Assembly (NCBI RefSeq): GCF_026626635.1 | Contig: NZ_JAPNKA010000001.1 | Span: 2,480,001 to 2,544,000 of the forward strand | Source of the DNA: Archangium lansingense | Lineage (GTDB): Bacteria > Myxococcota > Myxococcia > Myxococcales > Myxococcaceae | Reading direction: 5' to 3' | Length of the DNA: 64,000 bases | Part shown: positions 43,480 to 53,716 of the stretch, piece by piece | Layout of the letters: each line of letters opens with the position of its first letter | Numbering within the stretch: the first letter of the stretch is position 1 | Notes under the pieces: generated by a model | Databases searched by the model: none | Told to the model about the DNA's origin: nothing | The model's input: only the letters and a program-made list of their open reading frames with translations | Program-made: the position numbers and the translations under genes

Positions 43480-46227
43480 TCAGCCGATGAGCGATGGCCA
43501 GTTGCGGCCGACCCAGGCGCGTTGCCCGGCTTCGGTCCGCCACTGGCCGTCCTCGCGATCGATCCTCCGCGAGCCGGCGAGCAGCGGCTCCAGCGCCGAG
43601 AGTATCCTCCCGGCGAAGGGCGCGTCGTGCACGACGAGCATGGCCTCACTCTCCCAGTAGGCCGCGGTGACGTCCAGGTTGGCGCTGCCCAACGCGACCG
43701 CGGTCGTATCGCAGACCATGATCTTCGCGTGCACATGCGGGAAGACCCGCTCCAGCTCGGGCTCCCAGGTGGGCGCCGGAGGCCTCGCGAACTCATAGGC
43801 CACTCCGCCCGCGGCGATTACCTCGTCGAGGCGGCTGCGGACGTACCAGTCCGCCACCTCGCGAATGGCTCCACCGGGGAAATAGCTTCCTTGGCCGTAG
43901 TGGGGACGGACACTGCCGAAGAGGACCTCCACGCGCACACCTCGCTGGAGCGCGGCGACCAGTGCGTTCCGCAACTCCAGGAGCAACGGGAAGGTGTTCA
44001 CGATGACCAGCCGCGACCGTGCATGGCGGATGAGCGCGAGCTGGGTGTCCAGCGTGTGGGTGTCCGCGAGGCCCTCGTGCAGGACGAGCCGTGCCGGCAG
44101 GGGGCCCACCGGTGCGGCGGGGGGCACCGGATAGGGCTGACCCTCCGCGCGCGTCCACTCGGCCAGGAACGCGCTTTCGAGCACGGAGACCAGCGGTCCG
44201 GCGAGCCGCGCGCCGCAGTCGAGCCAGGGCACCTCGCGGTAGCTCGAGGTCCTCTGGAGGGGGACCTCGTCGAAGCCCGTGTAGTAGGGCGCGCCCAGGT
44301 TGCGGCCCGTGATGATGGCCTGCTCCGTGTCGATGAGGATGACCTTCCGATGGTTGCGCTGCTTGAGCTCGGCGAGGCTCGGCACCCCTGTCAGGGGCGC
44401 GATGGCGCGCACCTCGGCGTTGGGCACCTTGGACAGGCTGGCGAGGGCCGGGTTCATGGCGCCGAACGAGCCGTGTCCGCTGTAGACCGCATCGACGAGC
44501 AGGCGCACGCGCACGCCCCGCATCGCCGCCCGCTCGAGCGCCTCGGTGAAGCACGTGGTGATGGCATCGTCCTCGACGATGTAGCACTGCCAGTGGATGG
44601 TGCTCCGGGCGCCGTCGATGGCGGCGAGCACTGACTCGCGCGCCCGGGCATTGTCGAGCTCGAAGTCGATGGCATGGCCCCCGAGGTAGACATCACCCCC
44701 GGCCAGGGTCAGCTCGCGGAAGAAGGGGTCGGGCTCCTCAGGCACCGGCAGTGGTTCCGGCACGGGGTTTCCTGGCAGGAGCAGGAGCTCGTCCGGGGTC
44801 AGCGTCCGGATGAACGGGTTGCGGGGCTTGTGCTCGTCCCGGGTGACCACCGCGATGAGGCGGGCTCCACCAGCTACGAGGCGCTTGGCCACGCGCAGCA
44901 GGCGCTGGGCATCGACCTGGCGCGGGATGTCCTCGGCGCGCGCGTCATCGAGCCATGCACTGGCGTCGAGCAGCAGAGGCCTCCCCAGGCCCGGTACGCT
45001 CCTGCGCAGGCGCTCCCGGTGCATGTCGAGCGGCTCGCTGTCGCGCATGCGGACGAAGACGAGGTGGGCCACCTCGCCCAAGGCCGAGAAGGCGGCCTCG
45101 AGCGGGGCCTGGTCGAGCCCGCTGTCGAGGAGCAGCAGCGGCCGCTCGGGGGCGAGCACGTGACTCGGGGCGAGCTCCCGGGCCGCGGCGCCGCCCGTGA
45201 AGGCGAAGGCGAGGGAGTGCTCTCCGCGCACGTGGGAGAACCAGGCGGAGGGGAGGGCCGCGATGCCGTCCTGGTGCCGTGCTCCACCCAGGGGTGCGCC
45301 GCCCTCGAAGACCGTCAACACGCCCGGCTCCGGCACCGAGACGTTCGACAGGAAGCCGACGCGCTCGACCGCGAACCGGGGCTCCAGGCCCGGCAGGACC
45401 AGCGCGTCCGACACGCTGTAGCGCTCCTCGAAGAGCGAGGCCGCGGGCAGCGTGCGCGGCAGCAGCAGCGTGGGGACGTGCGCCTCCTGCATGGCCCTGG
45501 CGCCAAACAGGCCGAGGCTCAGTGCGTGGAGGTCGTCGACGGCATCGGTGGGCACGAGCAGGAGGTCCACTCCACATCGCAGCGCGGCCGAGTCGAACGC
45601 CTCCGCCTGGTCCGTAGTTCCCTCGAGGGTTTCGACCCGCAGCGTCTCGGTGATGCCCAGGGCACGCGAGAGCGTCTGGAGCTCGCCGGCCCGGTCCGGC
45701 GATGCCTCTGAGGTGAGGGCGATGAGCTCGACGGGCCGAGCGTGCCCCGTGAGAAAGGCCGCCACCGAGCCCAGTCCCCTGCCATCCGGGGCCAGCGTGA
45801 TGCCGATCCGAGCGCCGGGCGCCTGCGTCCCCTGACAGTGTGCGCCGACCGAGAGCACGTGGATGTGCTCGCGGAGTGTGAGCGCGAGGATGACGCCCAC
45901 GCGCGCCCGGGGTGACGTGCCGAGCAGCGGTCCCACGATGACCAGCTCGGAGCCGAGTTGCGCCACTGTCCGGGTGAAGGCCCCAACGTCGAGGTGGGTC
46001 TCGAGTTGGTGGCTGACGTCGGCCGGCACGGGCCAGTCGCGGGTGGCTTCCTGGAGGTGGGCGAGGACGGTGAGGCAGGGGGGCGGGTCGGTTTCGGGCT
46101 CACTGCGCTCGGGAGCGAGGCCATACAAGTGGATGCTCGCGGGTGCAGGGGCGAGACGCCGTGCCGCGGTCAGCAGCGGGGCTGGAGCCGAACCGGCATC
46201 GAAGAGAATCAGCAGGCGTTGGAGCAT
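43480..46227 (-). CDS. Universal stress protein-phospholipase D fusion
   Basis: A 915-residue protein. The N-terminal ~270 residues resemble two universal-stress-protein domains (MLQRLLILFDAGSAPAPLLT; EAFDSAALRCGVDLLLVPTD). A middle section (~270-490) is unassigned. The C-terminal half is phospholipase D/cardiolipin-synthase-like with two HKD sites: RNHRKVILIDTEQAIITGRN (~623) and HVHAKIMVCDTTAVALGSAN (~830). The enzyme likely transfers phosphatidyl groups or cleaves phosphodiesters, possibly making cardiolipin under stress. The ATG at 46227 begins the stress domain; the longer frame reads through the promoter-like block. Divergent from the aminoacylase gene with a 71-bp gap. Confidence 0.82.
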   Translation of the reverse strand: MLQRLLILFDAGSAPAPLLTAARRLAPAPASIHLYGLAPERSEPETDPPPCLTVLAHLQEATRDWPVPADVSHQLETHLDVGAFTRTVAQLGSELVIVGPLLGTSPRARVGVILALTLREHIHVLSVGAHCQGTQAPGARIGITLAPDGRGLGSVAAFLTGHARPVELIALTSEASPDRAGELQTLSRALGITETLRVETLEGTTDQAEAFDSAALRCGVDLLLVPTDAVDDLHALSLGLFGARAMQEAHVPTLLLPRTLPAASLFEERYSVSDALVLPGLEPRFAVERVGFLSNVSVPEPGVLTVFEGGAPLGGARHQDGIAALPSAWFSHVRGEHSLAFAFTGGAAARELAPSHVLAPERPLLLLDSGLDQAPLEAAFSALGEVAHLVFVRMRDSEPLDMHRERLRRSVPGLGRPLLLDASAWLDDARAEDIPRQVDAQRLLRVAKRLVAGGARLIAVVTRDEHKPRNPFIRTLTPDELLLLPGNPVPEPLPVPEEPDPFFRELTLAGGDVYLGGHAIDFELDNARARESVLAAIDGARSTIHWQCYIVEDDAITTCFTEALERAAMRGVRVRLLVDAVYSGHGSFGAMNPALASLSKVPNAEVRAIAPLTGVPSLAELKQRNHRKVILIDTEQAIITGRNLGAPYYTGFDEVPLQRTSSYREVPWLDCGARLAGPLVSVLESAFLAEWTRAEGQPYPVPPAAPVGPLPARLVLHEGLADTHTLDTQLALIRHARSRLVIVNTFPLLLELRNALVAALQRGVRVEVLFGSVRPHYGQGSYFPGGAIREVADWYVRSRLDEVIAAGGVAYEFARPPAPTWEPELERVFPHVHAKIMVCDTTAVALGSANLDVTAAYWESEAMLVVHDAPFAGRILSALEPLLAGSRRIDREDGQWRTEAGQRAWVGRNWPSLIG

Positions 46228-46298
46228 GGGAGGATGCGCGGGCCCAGCGTAGCGCAAGGGCACTGTGGGTGGCTCTGGGTCCGGGCTATAGAGTGCCC
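46228..46298. promoter_or_regulatory. Compact divergent promoter with short leaders
   Basis: Only 71 bp separate two divergent start codons. On the plus strand TATAGA (46287-46292) lies 6 nt before the aminoacylase ATG. On the minus strand TACGCT (46251-46246) lies 18 nt before the PLD-fusion ATG. The 20-bp block CCAGCGTAGCGCAAGGGCAC (46244-46263) recurs exactly at 42567-42586 in front of the NtrC-type gene. Confidence 0.45.
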
Positions 46299-48017
46299 AT
46301 GGCGCCCTCCCATCCCACCATTCGCCGCCAGGCCACCTCTACCGCATCCGCTCCCCTGACACGCCGCACGGTGCTCGGCTCGGCGCTCGGACTGGCCGGC
46401 GCGAGCGCGCTCGGCTGTGCGGGACGCGGACAGAGGCCCGGGGCGGGTCAAACCTACGACGTCCTGGTCCAGGGCGGCACCGTCTATGATGGCACGGGCG
46501 CGCCAGGCGTGGCCGCGGACATTGGCATCGCGGGAGGGCGCATCGTCGCCATCGGTGCGCTGGCGGGCGCCGGGGCGAGCACCCTGATCGATGCGCGCGG
46601 GCTCGCCGTTGCTCCGGGCTTCATCGACTTCCACTCCCATACGGATGGCACCCTGTTCGACGACCCGAATGCCGAGTCCGTCCTTCGCCAGGGTGTGACG
46701 ACCGTGGTCACCGGACAGGATGGGTACTCGCGAGCGCCCCGCTTGCGTGCCTCCGTGGCGGAAGGTGGCTCGGACCGCTTCGAGAGCATGGATGCGTTCT
46801 TCGAGGCAATCGAGCGCCTCTCGCCCGCCGTCAACGTCGCGAACATGGTCGGGCTCGGCTCGGTGCGGAAGGCGGTCATCGGCGAGGAGAATCGTCCCGC
46901 CACGCCCGAGGAGTTGGCCAGGATGGTGGCCCTCGTCGAGGCCGCGCTCTCCGAAGGTGCGTGCGGTGCCTCCTCCGGGCTCGAGTACACGCCCGGTGCG
47001 TTCGCCTCCCTCGAGGAGCTCATTGCCCTCTGCCGCCCGCTCGGCGCGCGAGGGCTCGTCTACGCGACGCACATTCGCAATGAGGATGAGCAGCTCCTCG
47101 AAGCCATCGACGAGGCGATTGCCGTCGCGCGTGGCGCGGGCTGCCCGCTCCACATCTCCCACTTGAAGACCTCGGGACGCAGGAACTGGAGCAAGCTCGA
47201 GCAGATCTTCGCGCGACTGGAGCGGGCGCGCACGGAGGAGCGTGTCGACCTCTCCTTCGACCGCTACCCCTACACGGCGTACCAGACCACCTTGACCAAC
47301 CTCTTCCCCGCCTGGAGCCGGGATGGTGGTGCGGACGCCTTTCTCGCGCGTCTCTCGGAGCCGGGGATGGGAGAGCGCCTGCGGGAAGCGGCGATGACGA
47401 AGGTGGAGAGCATCGGTGGCTGGGACAACGTGATGGTGTCCGCGGTGGCCCATGCTGCGGACCGGGCCGCCGAAGGGCAGCGGCTCGGCAGCTATGCCGC
47501 GGCACTTGGCACCTCTCCTTATGAGGCAGCCGTCGGTCTGCTCCAGCGCAGCCGCGGTAACGTGGGCATGGTGGGCTTCGCCATGAGCGAGGACAACCTC
47601 GTGCGCATCATCTCGCACCCGCTCTGGATGGCGGCGAGTGATGGCTCCGCCATGGCGCTGGAGGGGCCTGCGCGCCGCGGCCATCCGCATCCGCGCTCGT
47701 TGGGGACTTTCTCCCGGGTGCTCGGCGTGTACGTGCGTGAAAAGAAGGTGCTGACGCTCGAGCAGGCCATCCACAAGCTGTCGGGATTTCCTGCCGCGCG
47801 TGCGCGCCTGAAGGATCGCGGATTGCTCGCACCCGGGATGGCGGCGGACGTCGTGGTGTTCGACCCGGCCAGCGTCGCGGACCAGGCTACCTATGCCCAG
47901 CCCTTCGCGTATGCCACAGGTGTCCGCGCGGTGCTCGTCAATGGGGCGCTCGCGTTGCTTGACGGCGAGCGGGGGCCGCAGCGGGCGGGACGTCCTCTGC
48001 GGGTCACCGCGGCCTGA
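46299..48017 (+). CDS. Tat-exported D-aminoacylase / N-acyl-D-amino-acid deacylase
   Basis: A 572-residue amidohydrolase. The N-terminus carries a twin-arginine-type signal with lipobox (TRRTVLGSALGLAGASALGC), so the enzyme is probably a folded lipoprotein outside the cytoplasm. The amidohydrolase fold shows the metal site FIDFHSHTDGTLF (~108-120), the further His pair CPLHISHLKTSGR, and the catalytic Asp in MAASDGSAM. Conserved opening: YDVLVQGGTVYDGTGAPGVA. It hydrolyses N-acyl-D-amino acids or related dipeptides, useful for recycling D-amino acids of peptidoglycan from prey. A TATAGA box 6 nt before the ATG suggests a leaderless message. Confidence 0.88.
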   Translation: MAPSHPTIRRQATSTASAPLTRRTVLGSALGLAGASALGCAGRGQRPGAGQTYDVLVQGGTVYDGTGAPGVAADIGIAGGRIVAIGALAGAGASTLIDARGLAVAPGFIDFHSHTDGTLFDDPNAESVLRQGVTTVVTGQDGYSRAPRLRASVAEGGSDRFESMDAFFEAIERLSPAVNVANMVGLGSVRKAVIGEENRPATPEELARMVALVEAALSEGACGASSGLEYTPGAFASLEELIALCRPLGARGLVYATHIRNEDEQLLEAIDEAIAVARGAGCPLHISHLKTSGRRNWSKLEQIFARLERARTEERVDLSFDRYPYTAYQTTLTNLFPAWSRDGGADAFLARLSEPGMGERLREAAMTKVESIGGWDNVMVSAVAHAADRAAEGQRLGSYAAALGTSPYEAAVGLLQRSRGNVGMVGFAMSEDNLVRIISHPLWMAASDGSAMALEGPARRGHPHPRSLGTFSRVLGVYVREKKVLTLEQAIHKLSGFPAARARLKDRGLLAPGMAADVVVFDPASVADQATYAQPFAYATGVRAVLVNGALALLDGERGPQRAGRPLRVTAA

Positions 48018-48200
48018 CAGGGGCAGGCTGTCCACAAGCCAGGCTCCGTTCCCGGTCCCACGACCAGCGAGCGTCCGAGGAGCTTTCACGAGTGGGAGCG
48101 ATTCCCAGTCACCGCTCCCCACCTGGAACCGCATACCATCAGAGGGGGCTGGCGCCACGCAGCTTCGAGGTGCGGCTCTGGCTCACAGGGGCATTTCTTC

Positions 48201-51200
48201 ATGTTGGATATCCCGGGTTACCGAATTCTGGGCACGCTCCGAGCGACGGGGTCGAGCGTGCTGTTCCAAGCGGTGCGCGAAGCCGATGGTGTGCCCCTCA
48301 TCATCAAGACGCCGATGGCGCCCGCTCCCAGTTCCAGCGAGAACGAGCGGTACCGGCGGGAGTTCGCCATCCTCCAGCGGCTCCGGGACGTGCGCGGGGT
48401 GGCCAGGCCCTATGCCTGTGAGCGGCTGTACGGGCGACCCCTGCTCTTGCTGGAGCGGGTGCATGGTGAGGCCTTGTCCGAGTCCACGGGCCAGCCGATG
48501 GAGGTCTCCCGCTTCTTGAGTCTGGCCCTCTCGCTTTCCTCCACCCTGGCCGAGGTCCACAGCCGCGACGTCATCCACAAGGACATCAAGCCGTCCAACA
48601 TCATCGTGGAGCAGTCAGGAGAGGCGCGGCTCATCGACTTCGGCGTGGCGACGCTCCAGCAGGTGGAGCATCTGGAGGCGGCGCCGACGCATCTCATCGA
48701 GGGCACGCTGGCGTACATGTCGCCCGAGCAGACCGGACGGATGAACCGCACGGTGGACTACCGCACGGACTTCTATTCGTTGGGCGTCACTTGCTACGAG
48801 TTGTTGACGGGGCGCAGGCCCTTCCAGGCCCAGGACGCGCTCGAGTGGTTTCACGCTCACATGGCGCAGAAGCCCAAACCGCCCCATGAGCTGAATCCGC
48901 AGGTGCCGCTGGCTCTGTCCGCCCTCGTGATGAAGCTGCTGGCCAAGGTGGCCGAGGAGCGCTACCAGAGCGCCGAGGGCTTGAGGGCGGACCTGGTGCG
49001 CTGCCGCGAGGCGTTGAGCCGGAGCGCGCAGGAGGTCTTCCCGCTGGGGACGCAGGACAAGCCCCAGCGCTTCCAACTGCCGCAACGTCTGTACGGGCGT
49101 GAGGCGCAGGTGACCGCGCTGCTCGGGGGCTTCGAGCACGTGGCGCGCACGGGCCGGCCGGAGTTGCTGCTCGTCAGCGGGTACTCGGGAATCGGCAAGT
49201 CCTCCGTCGTGAACGAGCTGCACAAGCCCGTGGTCCGGCGGCGCGGGTTCTTCCTGCGCGGCAAGTTCGACCAGTTCCAGCGGGACATTCCCTACGCCAC
49301 CCTGACCGGGATCCTCCGTGGACTGGTGCAGCAACTGCTCGCTGGGAGCGAGGAGGAGTTCGCCCGGTGGCGCGAGCAGGTGAATCAGGCCTGGGAAGGC
49401 CAGGGGCAGCTGCTCGTGGACATGGCGCCCCAGCTGGAAGCGCTGGTGGGCCGGCAGCCCGTGCTCCAAGCATTGCCCGCCAGCGACGCGCAGCTCCGCT
49501 TCTTCCAGGTGGTCCGCCAGTTCCTGTCGGTGTTCGCCACGCAGGAGCACCCGATGGTGGTGTTCCTGGATGATTTGCAGTGGGCGGACCCCTCCAGTCT
49601 GAAGCTGCTCGAGCAGTTGATGTCCCATCCGGAGAGTCCCCCGGTGTTGTGGCTCGGCGCCTACCGGGACAACGAGGTGAGCCCCTCCCACCCGCTGATG
49701 GTGGTGTTGGGGAAGTTGCGCGAGGTGGGAACGCGCATCACGGACATCCGGCTGGAGCCGCTGCACCTGGAGCAGGTGGAGGAGTTGGTGGGCGAGACGC
49801 TCCCGGGAGCGAGCCGGGAGGTGGTGGCCCCCCTGGCGGTGCTGGTGCACGAGAAGACGGGGGGCAACCCCTTCTTCCTGCTGCAGCTGCTGGTGACGCT
49901 CCATCAAGAGGGCCTGCTCGTGCGCCTGCCTCAGGGCGGCTGGCGGTGGGATGCCGAGGGCGTCCGAGCCCGGGACTACTCGGAGAACATCGTCGACTTC
50001 ATGGTGGACAAGCTGCGCCAGTTCCCTCCGGACACCCAGCACCTGCTGCGGCTGGCGGCGTGCGCGGGCACCGCCTTTTCGCTCCAGATGTTGGGCACCC
50101 TCTCGGGACTCTCCGAGGTGGAGGCGGTGGAGCAAGGCCTCGAGCCCGCGCTGCGCGAAGGCATGCTGGGGCGCGTGGGGGCGGAGACGTACCGCTTCCT
50201 GCATGACCGCATCCAGCAGGCGGCCCATTCGCTCAGCTCCGAGGCGCAGCGTCAGGAGGTGCACCTGCGCATCGGCCGGTTGCTGCTCCAGAGCTTGTCC
50301 CCGGAGCAGGTGCGCGAGTCACTCTTCGAGGTGGTGAGCCAGCTCAACGCCGGGGTGGCGCTGATGGAGGACCCCGCCGAGCGCCACCAGCTCGCGCGGC
50401 TCAACGCCGAGGCGGGCGACAAGGCCCAGGCCGCGCTCGCGCTGCGCCCTGCCATCACCTACTTCACGACGGCCTTCTCGCTCATTCCCGGTGACCCCTG
50501 GGAGACGGACTACGCCCTGGCCTTCCAGGTGCGAATGGCCCAGGTGCGCACGGAGCTCATGAGCGGCTCCCCCTCCGAGGCCCAGCGCCAACTCGCGGAG
50601 CTCCGCTCTCGGGCACGCACCCGCGCGGACACCGTGGCCACCTATCTCTTGTCCCAGGACATCCACTTCGCCACGGGTGAGTACCTGCAGGGCATGAATT
50701 GCATCCGGGAGTGCCTGGAGCTGCTGGGCATGCCGGTGCCGATGCGGCCCACGTGGGAGGAGGCCGTCGCCGCCAATGAAGAGGTGTGGGCCCTGTTGGG
50801 GCAGCGTCCCATCGAGAGCCTCATCGAGTTGCCCCTCATGACCGACCCGGACGTGAAGTTGACCGTCGCCACCCTCTTCAAGCTCTTCCCGGGCGCCTAC
50901 TCCTCCAACCCCCACCTGCTCATCGTCATCCTGAGCCGGATTGTCTCCCTCACCCTGCGCCACGGCTTCGTGGACGCCGCCGTGCTCGGATATGTCTGGT
51001 TCGCCGTCATCACCGGCTCGTTCTTCAAGCGCCACCGGGAGGGCCTGGCCTTCGCACGGCTCTCCCTCGGCTTCGTCGAGCGCTACAACCTGTCCGCCCT
51101 CCGGGGAGATGTGCTGCTCGGCATGCAGTTCAGCCATTACTGGGTCCAGCCCCTCGCCCGGGCGCAGGAGATCCTCCTCAACGGCCTGCACCATTCGCTT

Positions 51201-53510
51201 CAAGAGGGGGCGGTCGCGCCCGCCACCTATTGCAGCGTCTATCTCGTCATCAACCGCCTCGCCATGGGGCACCCCCTGGACGAGGTCTACCAGGAGTCGC
51301 TCGTGCGCGGCGAGTACCTGAGCAAGACGGGCTTCTTGGATCCCCTGGAGTGGCACCTGGTGACCCAGCGCTACGTGCAACAGCTGCGGGGCCACTCCCT
51401 GTCGTTCCAGACCCTGAGCGGGGAGGGCTTCGACGAACAGGCCTTCGAGGCGCGGATGACGCCCGAGCGGCTGGGCGGCACGCGGTGCCATTACTGGGTC
51501 TTCAAGATGCAGTCTCGCTTCATGTGCGGCGCCTACGCGGAAGCCCGTGAAGCGGCGGACAAGGCGGCCGGGTTGTTGTGGGCCAACCTGGGCACCCTCA
51601 ACTCCCGCGAAGGCCACTTCTTCCGTGCCCTGACGCTGGCCGCGTGCTTCGAGGAGGCCTCTCCCGAGCAGCAGCGGGAGTTCCTCGAGGCCATCGAGCA
51701 GCACTACCAGCAGCTCGCGCAATGGGCGGAGCTGTGTCCCGAGAACTTCCGCGCGCTCGAGCGGCTCGTCTTCGCGGAGCGGGCCCGCCTCCTCGGACGC
51801 TCGGAGGACGCGACGCGGGCCTACGAGGAGTCCATCCGCGTGGCCCGGGAGAACGGGGCCACGCCGTACCTGGGGCTGGCCAGTGAGCTGGCGGCGAACT
51901 TCTGGCGCACACGCCAGTCGCCCATCGTCGCCCACGCCTTCGCGCGCGAAGCCCGGGCGGCCTACCAGCAATGGGGAGCGCGGGCCAAGGTCCAGCACCT
52001 GGAGTCCCAGTGGCCGGCGCTTGCCTCCACGGTGCTTCCCCAGGATCCGCTGACCACCAGCAGCACGGACTCCACCCGCATCGACGTGCTCACGGTGGTC
52101 AAGGCGCAGCAGGCGATTTCTGGCGAAATCGTACTGGAGCGACTGGTGACGGCGCTGATGCAGGCGGCGCTCGAGAACGCGGGCGCCCAGCGAGGCGCGC
52201 TGCTGCTCTCCAATGGGGACACGCTCTCGGTGGCGGCCCTCTTCCAGACCTCCCCGGACGGTGCCATGGAGGCGTCGGACGAGGGCGGTCACCACGCGGT
52301 GCCCTGGACGCTCCTCTCCTATGTCCGGCGCACGCGGGAACACGTGCTCATTGGGGATGCCTCCCAGCCCCACTCCTTCGCCTCCGATGCCTATCTGGCG
52401 CGCAGCGGAGCGCGCTCGGTGTTGTGCCTGCCACTGATGACGCGGGAGCAGTTCACCGGGGCCCTGTACCTGGAGAACAACCTGACCACCAACGCCTTCA
52501 GCCCGGCGCGCCTGGTGCTGCTGGGACACCTCGCCTCGCAGGCGGCCATCTCCATCGAGAACGCACGGCTGTACGCGGACGTGCAGCGCGCTCGGACGGA
52601 GCTGCGTCAGGCCAATGACGAGCTGGAGCGGCGGGTGGAGGAGCGCACGCACGAGCTCAAGCAAGCCCAAGCGCGTCTGGTGGACACCGCGCGCGAGGTG
52701 GGCATGGCGGAGGTGGCTTCCAACGTGCTGCACAACGTGGGCAATGTGCTCACCAGTGCCGTGGTCAACCTGGAGATGATGCGCAAGGCCGTGGGCTCCC
52801 TGCGCGTGGGCCGGTTGAATCAGGCCGCGGCCCTGATGGTGGAACACCGCGGGGAGCTGGCGGACTTCCTGACGAAGGACCCGCGTGGCGGCAAGCTCCC
52901 GGACTACCTGACGGCGCTCGGGAAGGACATGATGAGCGAGCAGATGCACCTGATGGAGGACCTGGATGAGATGAACCGGCACATCGAGCACATCCGGGCC
53001 ATCGTCCAGGTGCAGCAGACGTATGCGCGAAACTCGCTGATGATGGAGGAGTGTGAGTTGTCCGGACTCATCGACGACGCGCTCCGCATCCAGATGGCGG
53101 CGCTGCGGCGTCACGGCGTCACCGTCCATCGAGAGGTGTCGCAGGTGCCTCGAGCGTACGTGGACAAGCACAAGGTGTTGCAGATCCTCATCAACCTGCT
53201 CAGCAACGCGAAACAAGCGCTGGACGGAGTGCCCGAGGGTCAGCGCAACCTCTGGGTGAAGCTGGAGGCAGAGGGCAAGGTGGCGCGCATCCAGGTGGCG
53301 GATGATGGGGTGGGGATCGCACCGGAGCTGATGGGGAAGCTGTTCATGCACGGCTTCACGACGCGCAAGGAGGGCCACGGCTTCGGGCTCCACGCGAGCG
53401 CGCTGGCGGCGCAGATGCTCAAGGGCCAGCTCACCCTGATGAGCAAGGGGCCGGGCCAGGGCGCCGTCGCCACGCTGGAGCTTCCACTCCCCTCGGCAAG
53501 GGCTTCATAG
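48201..53510 (+). CDS. Ser/Thr kinase-AAA-GAF-histidine kinase chimera
   Basis: A 1769-residue signalling protein. Domain order: protein kinase (~5-275) with catalytic HKDIKPSNIIV and DFGVA; AAA-type NTPase (~295-620) with Walker A SGYSGIGKSS (~326); a long helical TPR-like middle (~650-1270); GAF (~1300-1450); coiled linker; histidine kinase with H-box MAEVASNVLHNVGNVLTS (His ~1511); and HATPase (NLLSNAKQAL, VADDGVGIAPEL, GFTTRKEGHGFGLH, ~1660-1765). The kinase HRD is HKD here, still retaining the catalytic Asp. Such hybrids are a myxobacterial speciality and sense unknown cues. No transmembrane segment, so it acts in the cytoplasm. The next gene is another sensor kinase. Confidence 0.9.
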   Translation: MLDIPGYRILGTLRATGSSVLFQAVREADGVPLIIKTPMAPAPSSSENERYRREFAILQRLRDVRGVARPYACERLYGRPLLLLERVHGEALSESTGQPMEVSRFLSLALSLSSTLAEVHSRDVIHKDIKPSNIIVEQSGEARLIDFGVATLQQVEHLEAAPTHLIEGTLAYMSPEQTGRMNRTVDYRTDFYSLGVTCYELLTGRRPFQAQDALEWFHAHMAQKPKPPHELNPQVPLALSALVMKLLAKVAEERYQSAEGLRADLVRCREALSRSAQEVFPLGTQDKPQRFQLPQRLYGREAQVTALLGGFEHVARTGRPELLLVSGYSGIGKSSVVNELHKPVVRRRGFFLRGKFDQFQRDIPYATLTGILRGLVQQLLAGSEEEFARWREQVNQAWEGQGQLLVDMAPQLEALVGRQPVLQALPASDAQLRFFQVVRQFLSVFATQEHPMVVFLDDLQWADPSSLKLLEQLMSHPESPPVLWLGAYRDNEVSPSHPLMVVLGKLREVGTRITDIRLEPLHLEQVEELVGETLPGASREVVAPLAVLVHEKTGGNPFFLLQLLVTLHQEGLLVRLPQGGWRWDAEGVRARDYSENIVDFMVDKLRQFPPDTQHLLRLAACAGTAFSLQMLGTLSGLSEVEAVEQGLEPALREGMLGRVGAETYRFLHDRIQQAAHSLSSEAQRQEVHLRIGRLLLQSLSPEQVRESLFEVVSQLNAGVALMEDPAERHQLARLNAEAGDKAQAALALRPAITYFTTAFSLIPGDPWETDYALAFQVRMAQVRTELMSGSPSEAQRQLAELRSRARTRADTVATYLLSQDIHFATGEYLQGMNCIRECLELLGMPVPMRPTWEEAVAANEEVWALLGQRPIESLIELPLMTDPDVKLTVATLFKLFPGAYSSNPHLLIVILSRIVSLTLRHGFVDAAVLGYVWFAVITGSFFKRHREGLAFARLSLGFVERYNLSALRGDVLLGMQFSHYWVQPLARAQEILLNGLHHSLQEGAVAPATYCSVYLVINRLAMGHPLDEVYQESLVRGEYLSKTGFLDPLEWHLVTQRYVQQLRGHSLSFQTLSGEGFDEQAFEARMTPERLGGTRCHYWVFKMQSRFMCGAYAEAREAADKAAGLLWANLGTLNSREGHFFRALTLAACFEEASPEQQREFLEAIEQHYQQLAQWAELCPENFRALERLVFAERARLLGRSEDATRAYEESIRVARENGATPYLGLASELAANFWRTRQSPIVAHAFAREARAAYQQWGARAKVQHLESQWPALASTVLPQDPLTTSSTDSTRIDVLTVVKAQQAISGEIVLERLVTALMQAALENAGAQRGALLLSNGDTLSVAALFQTSPDGAMEASDEGGHHAVPWTLLSYVRRTREHVLIGDASQPHSFASDAYLARSGARSVLCLPLMTREQFTGALYLENNLTTNAFSPARLVLLGHLASQAAISIENARLYADVQRARTELRQANDELERRVEERTHELKQAQARLVDTAREVGMAEVASNVLHNVGNVLTSAVVNLEMMRKAVGSLRVGRLNQAAALMVEHRGELADFLTKDPRGGKLPDYLTALGKDMMSEQMHLMEDLDEMNRHIEHIRAIVQVQQTYARNSLMMEECELSGLIDDALRIQMAALRRHGVTVHREVSQVPRAYVDKHKVLQILINLLSNAKQALDGVPEGQRNLWVKLEAEGKVARIQVADDGVGIAPELMGKLFMHGFTTRKEGHGFGLHASALAAQMLKGQLTLMSKGPGQGAVATLELPLPSARAS

Positions 53511-53716
53511 CGGCGCGGCGCGAGGGGGACCGGGGAAGCCTTGGCGCGGACCTCCGGCCGCTGGGGAGTGGAGAAGGGACTCCTCCCTGTTCTCCAAGGA
53601 GTGGGGCGATGAGGTGCGACACGGGGTAGGGCGGGTCTCCTGACGCAAGCAGGCGTGCATGGCGCTCCCCTGCCTGCTACCGCTCCCACCGGACCTTCCC
53701 GTGGGAGGTGGGACTG

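Noticed and set aside
46209..48158. 649-codon antisense frame over the aminoacylase gene
   Set aside because: Same shadow effect; the plus strand carries a clear amidohydrolase.
50319..53393. 1024-codon antisense frame inside the giant kinase gene
   Set aside because: Mirrors the GC3 bias of the real gene on the other strand; His/Leu/Arg-rich with no domain.
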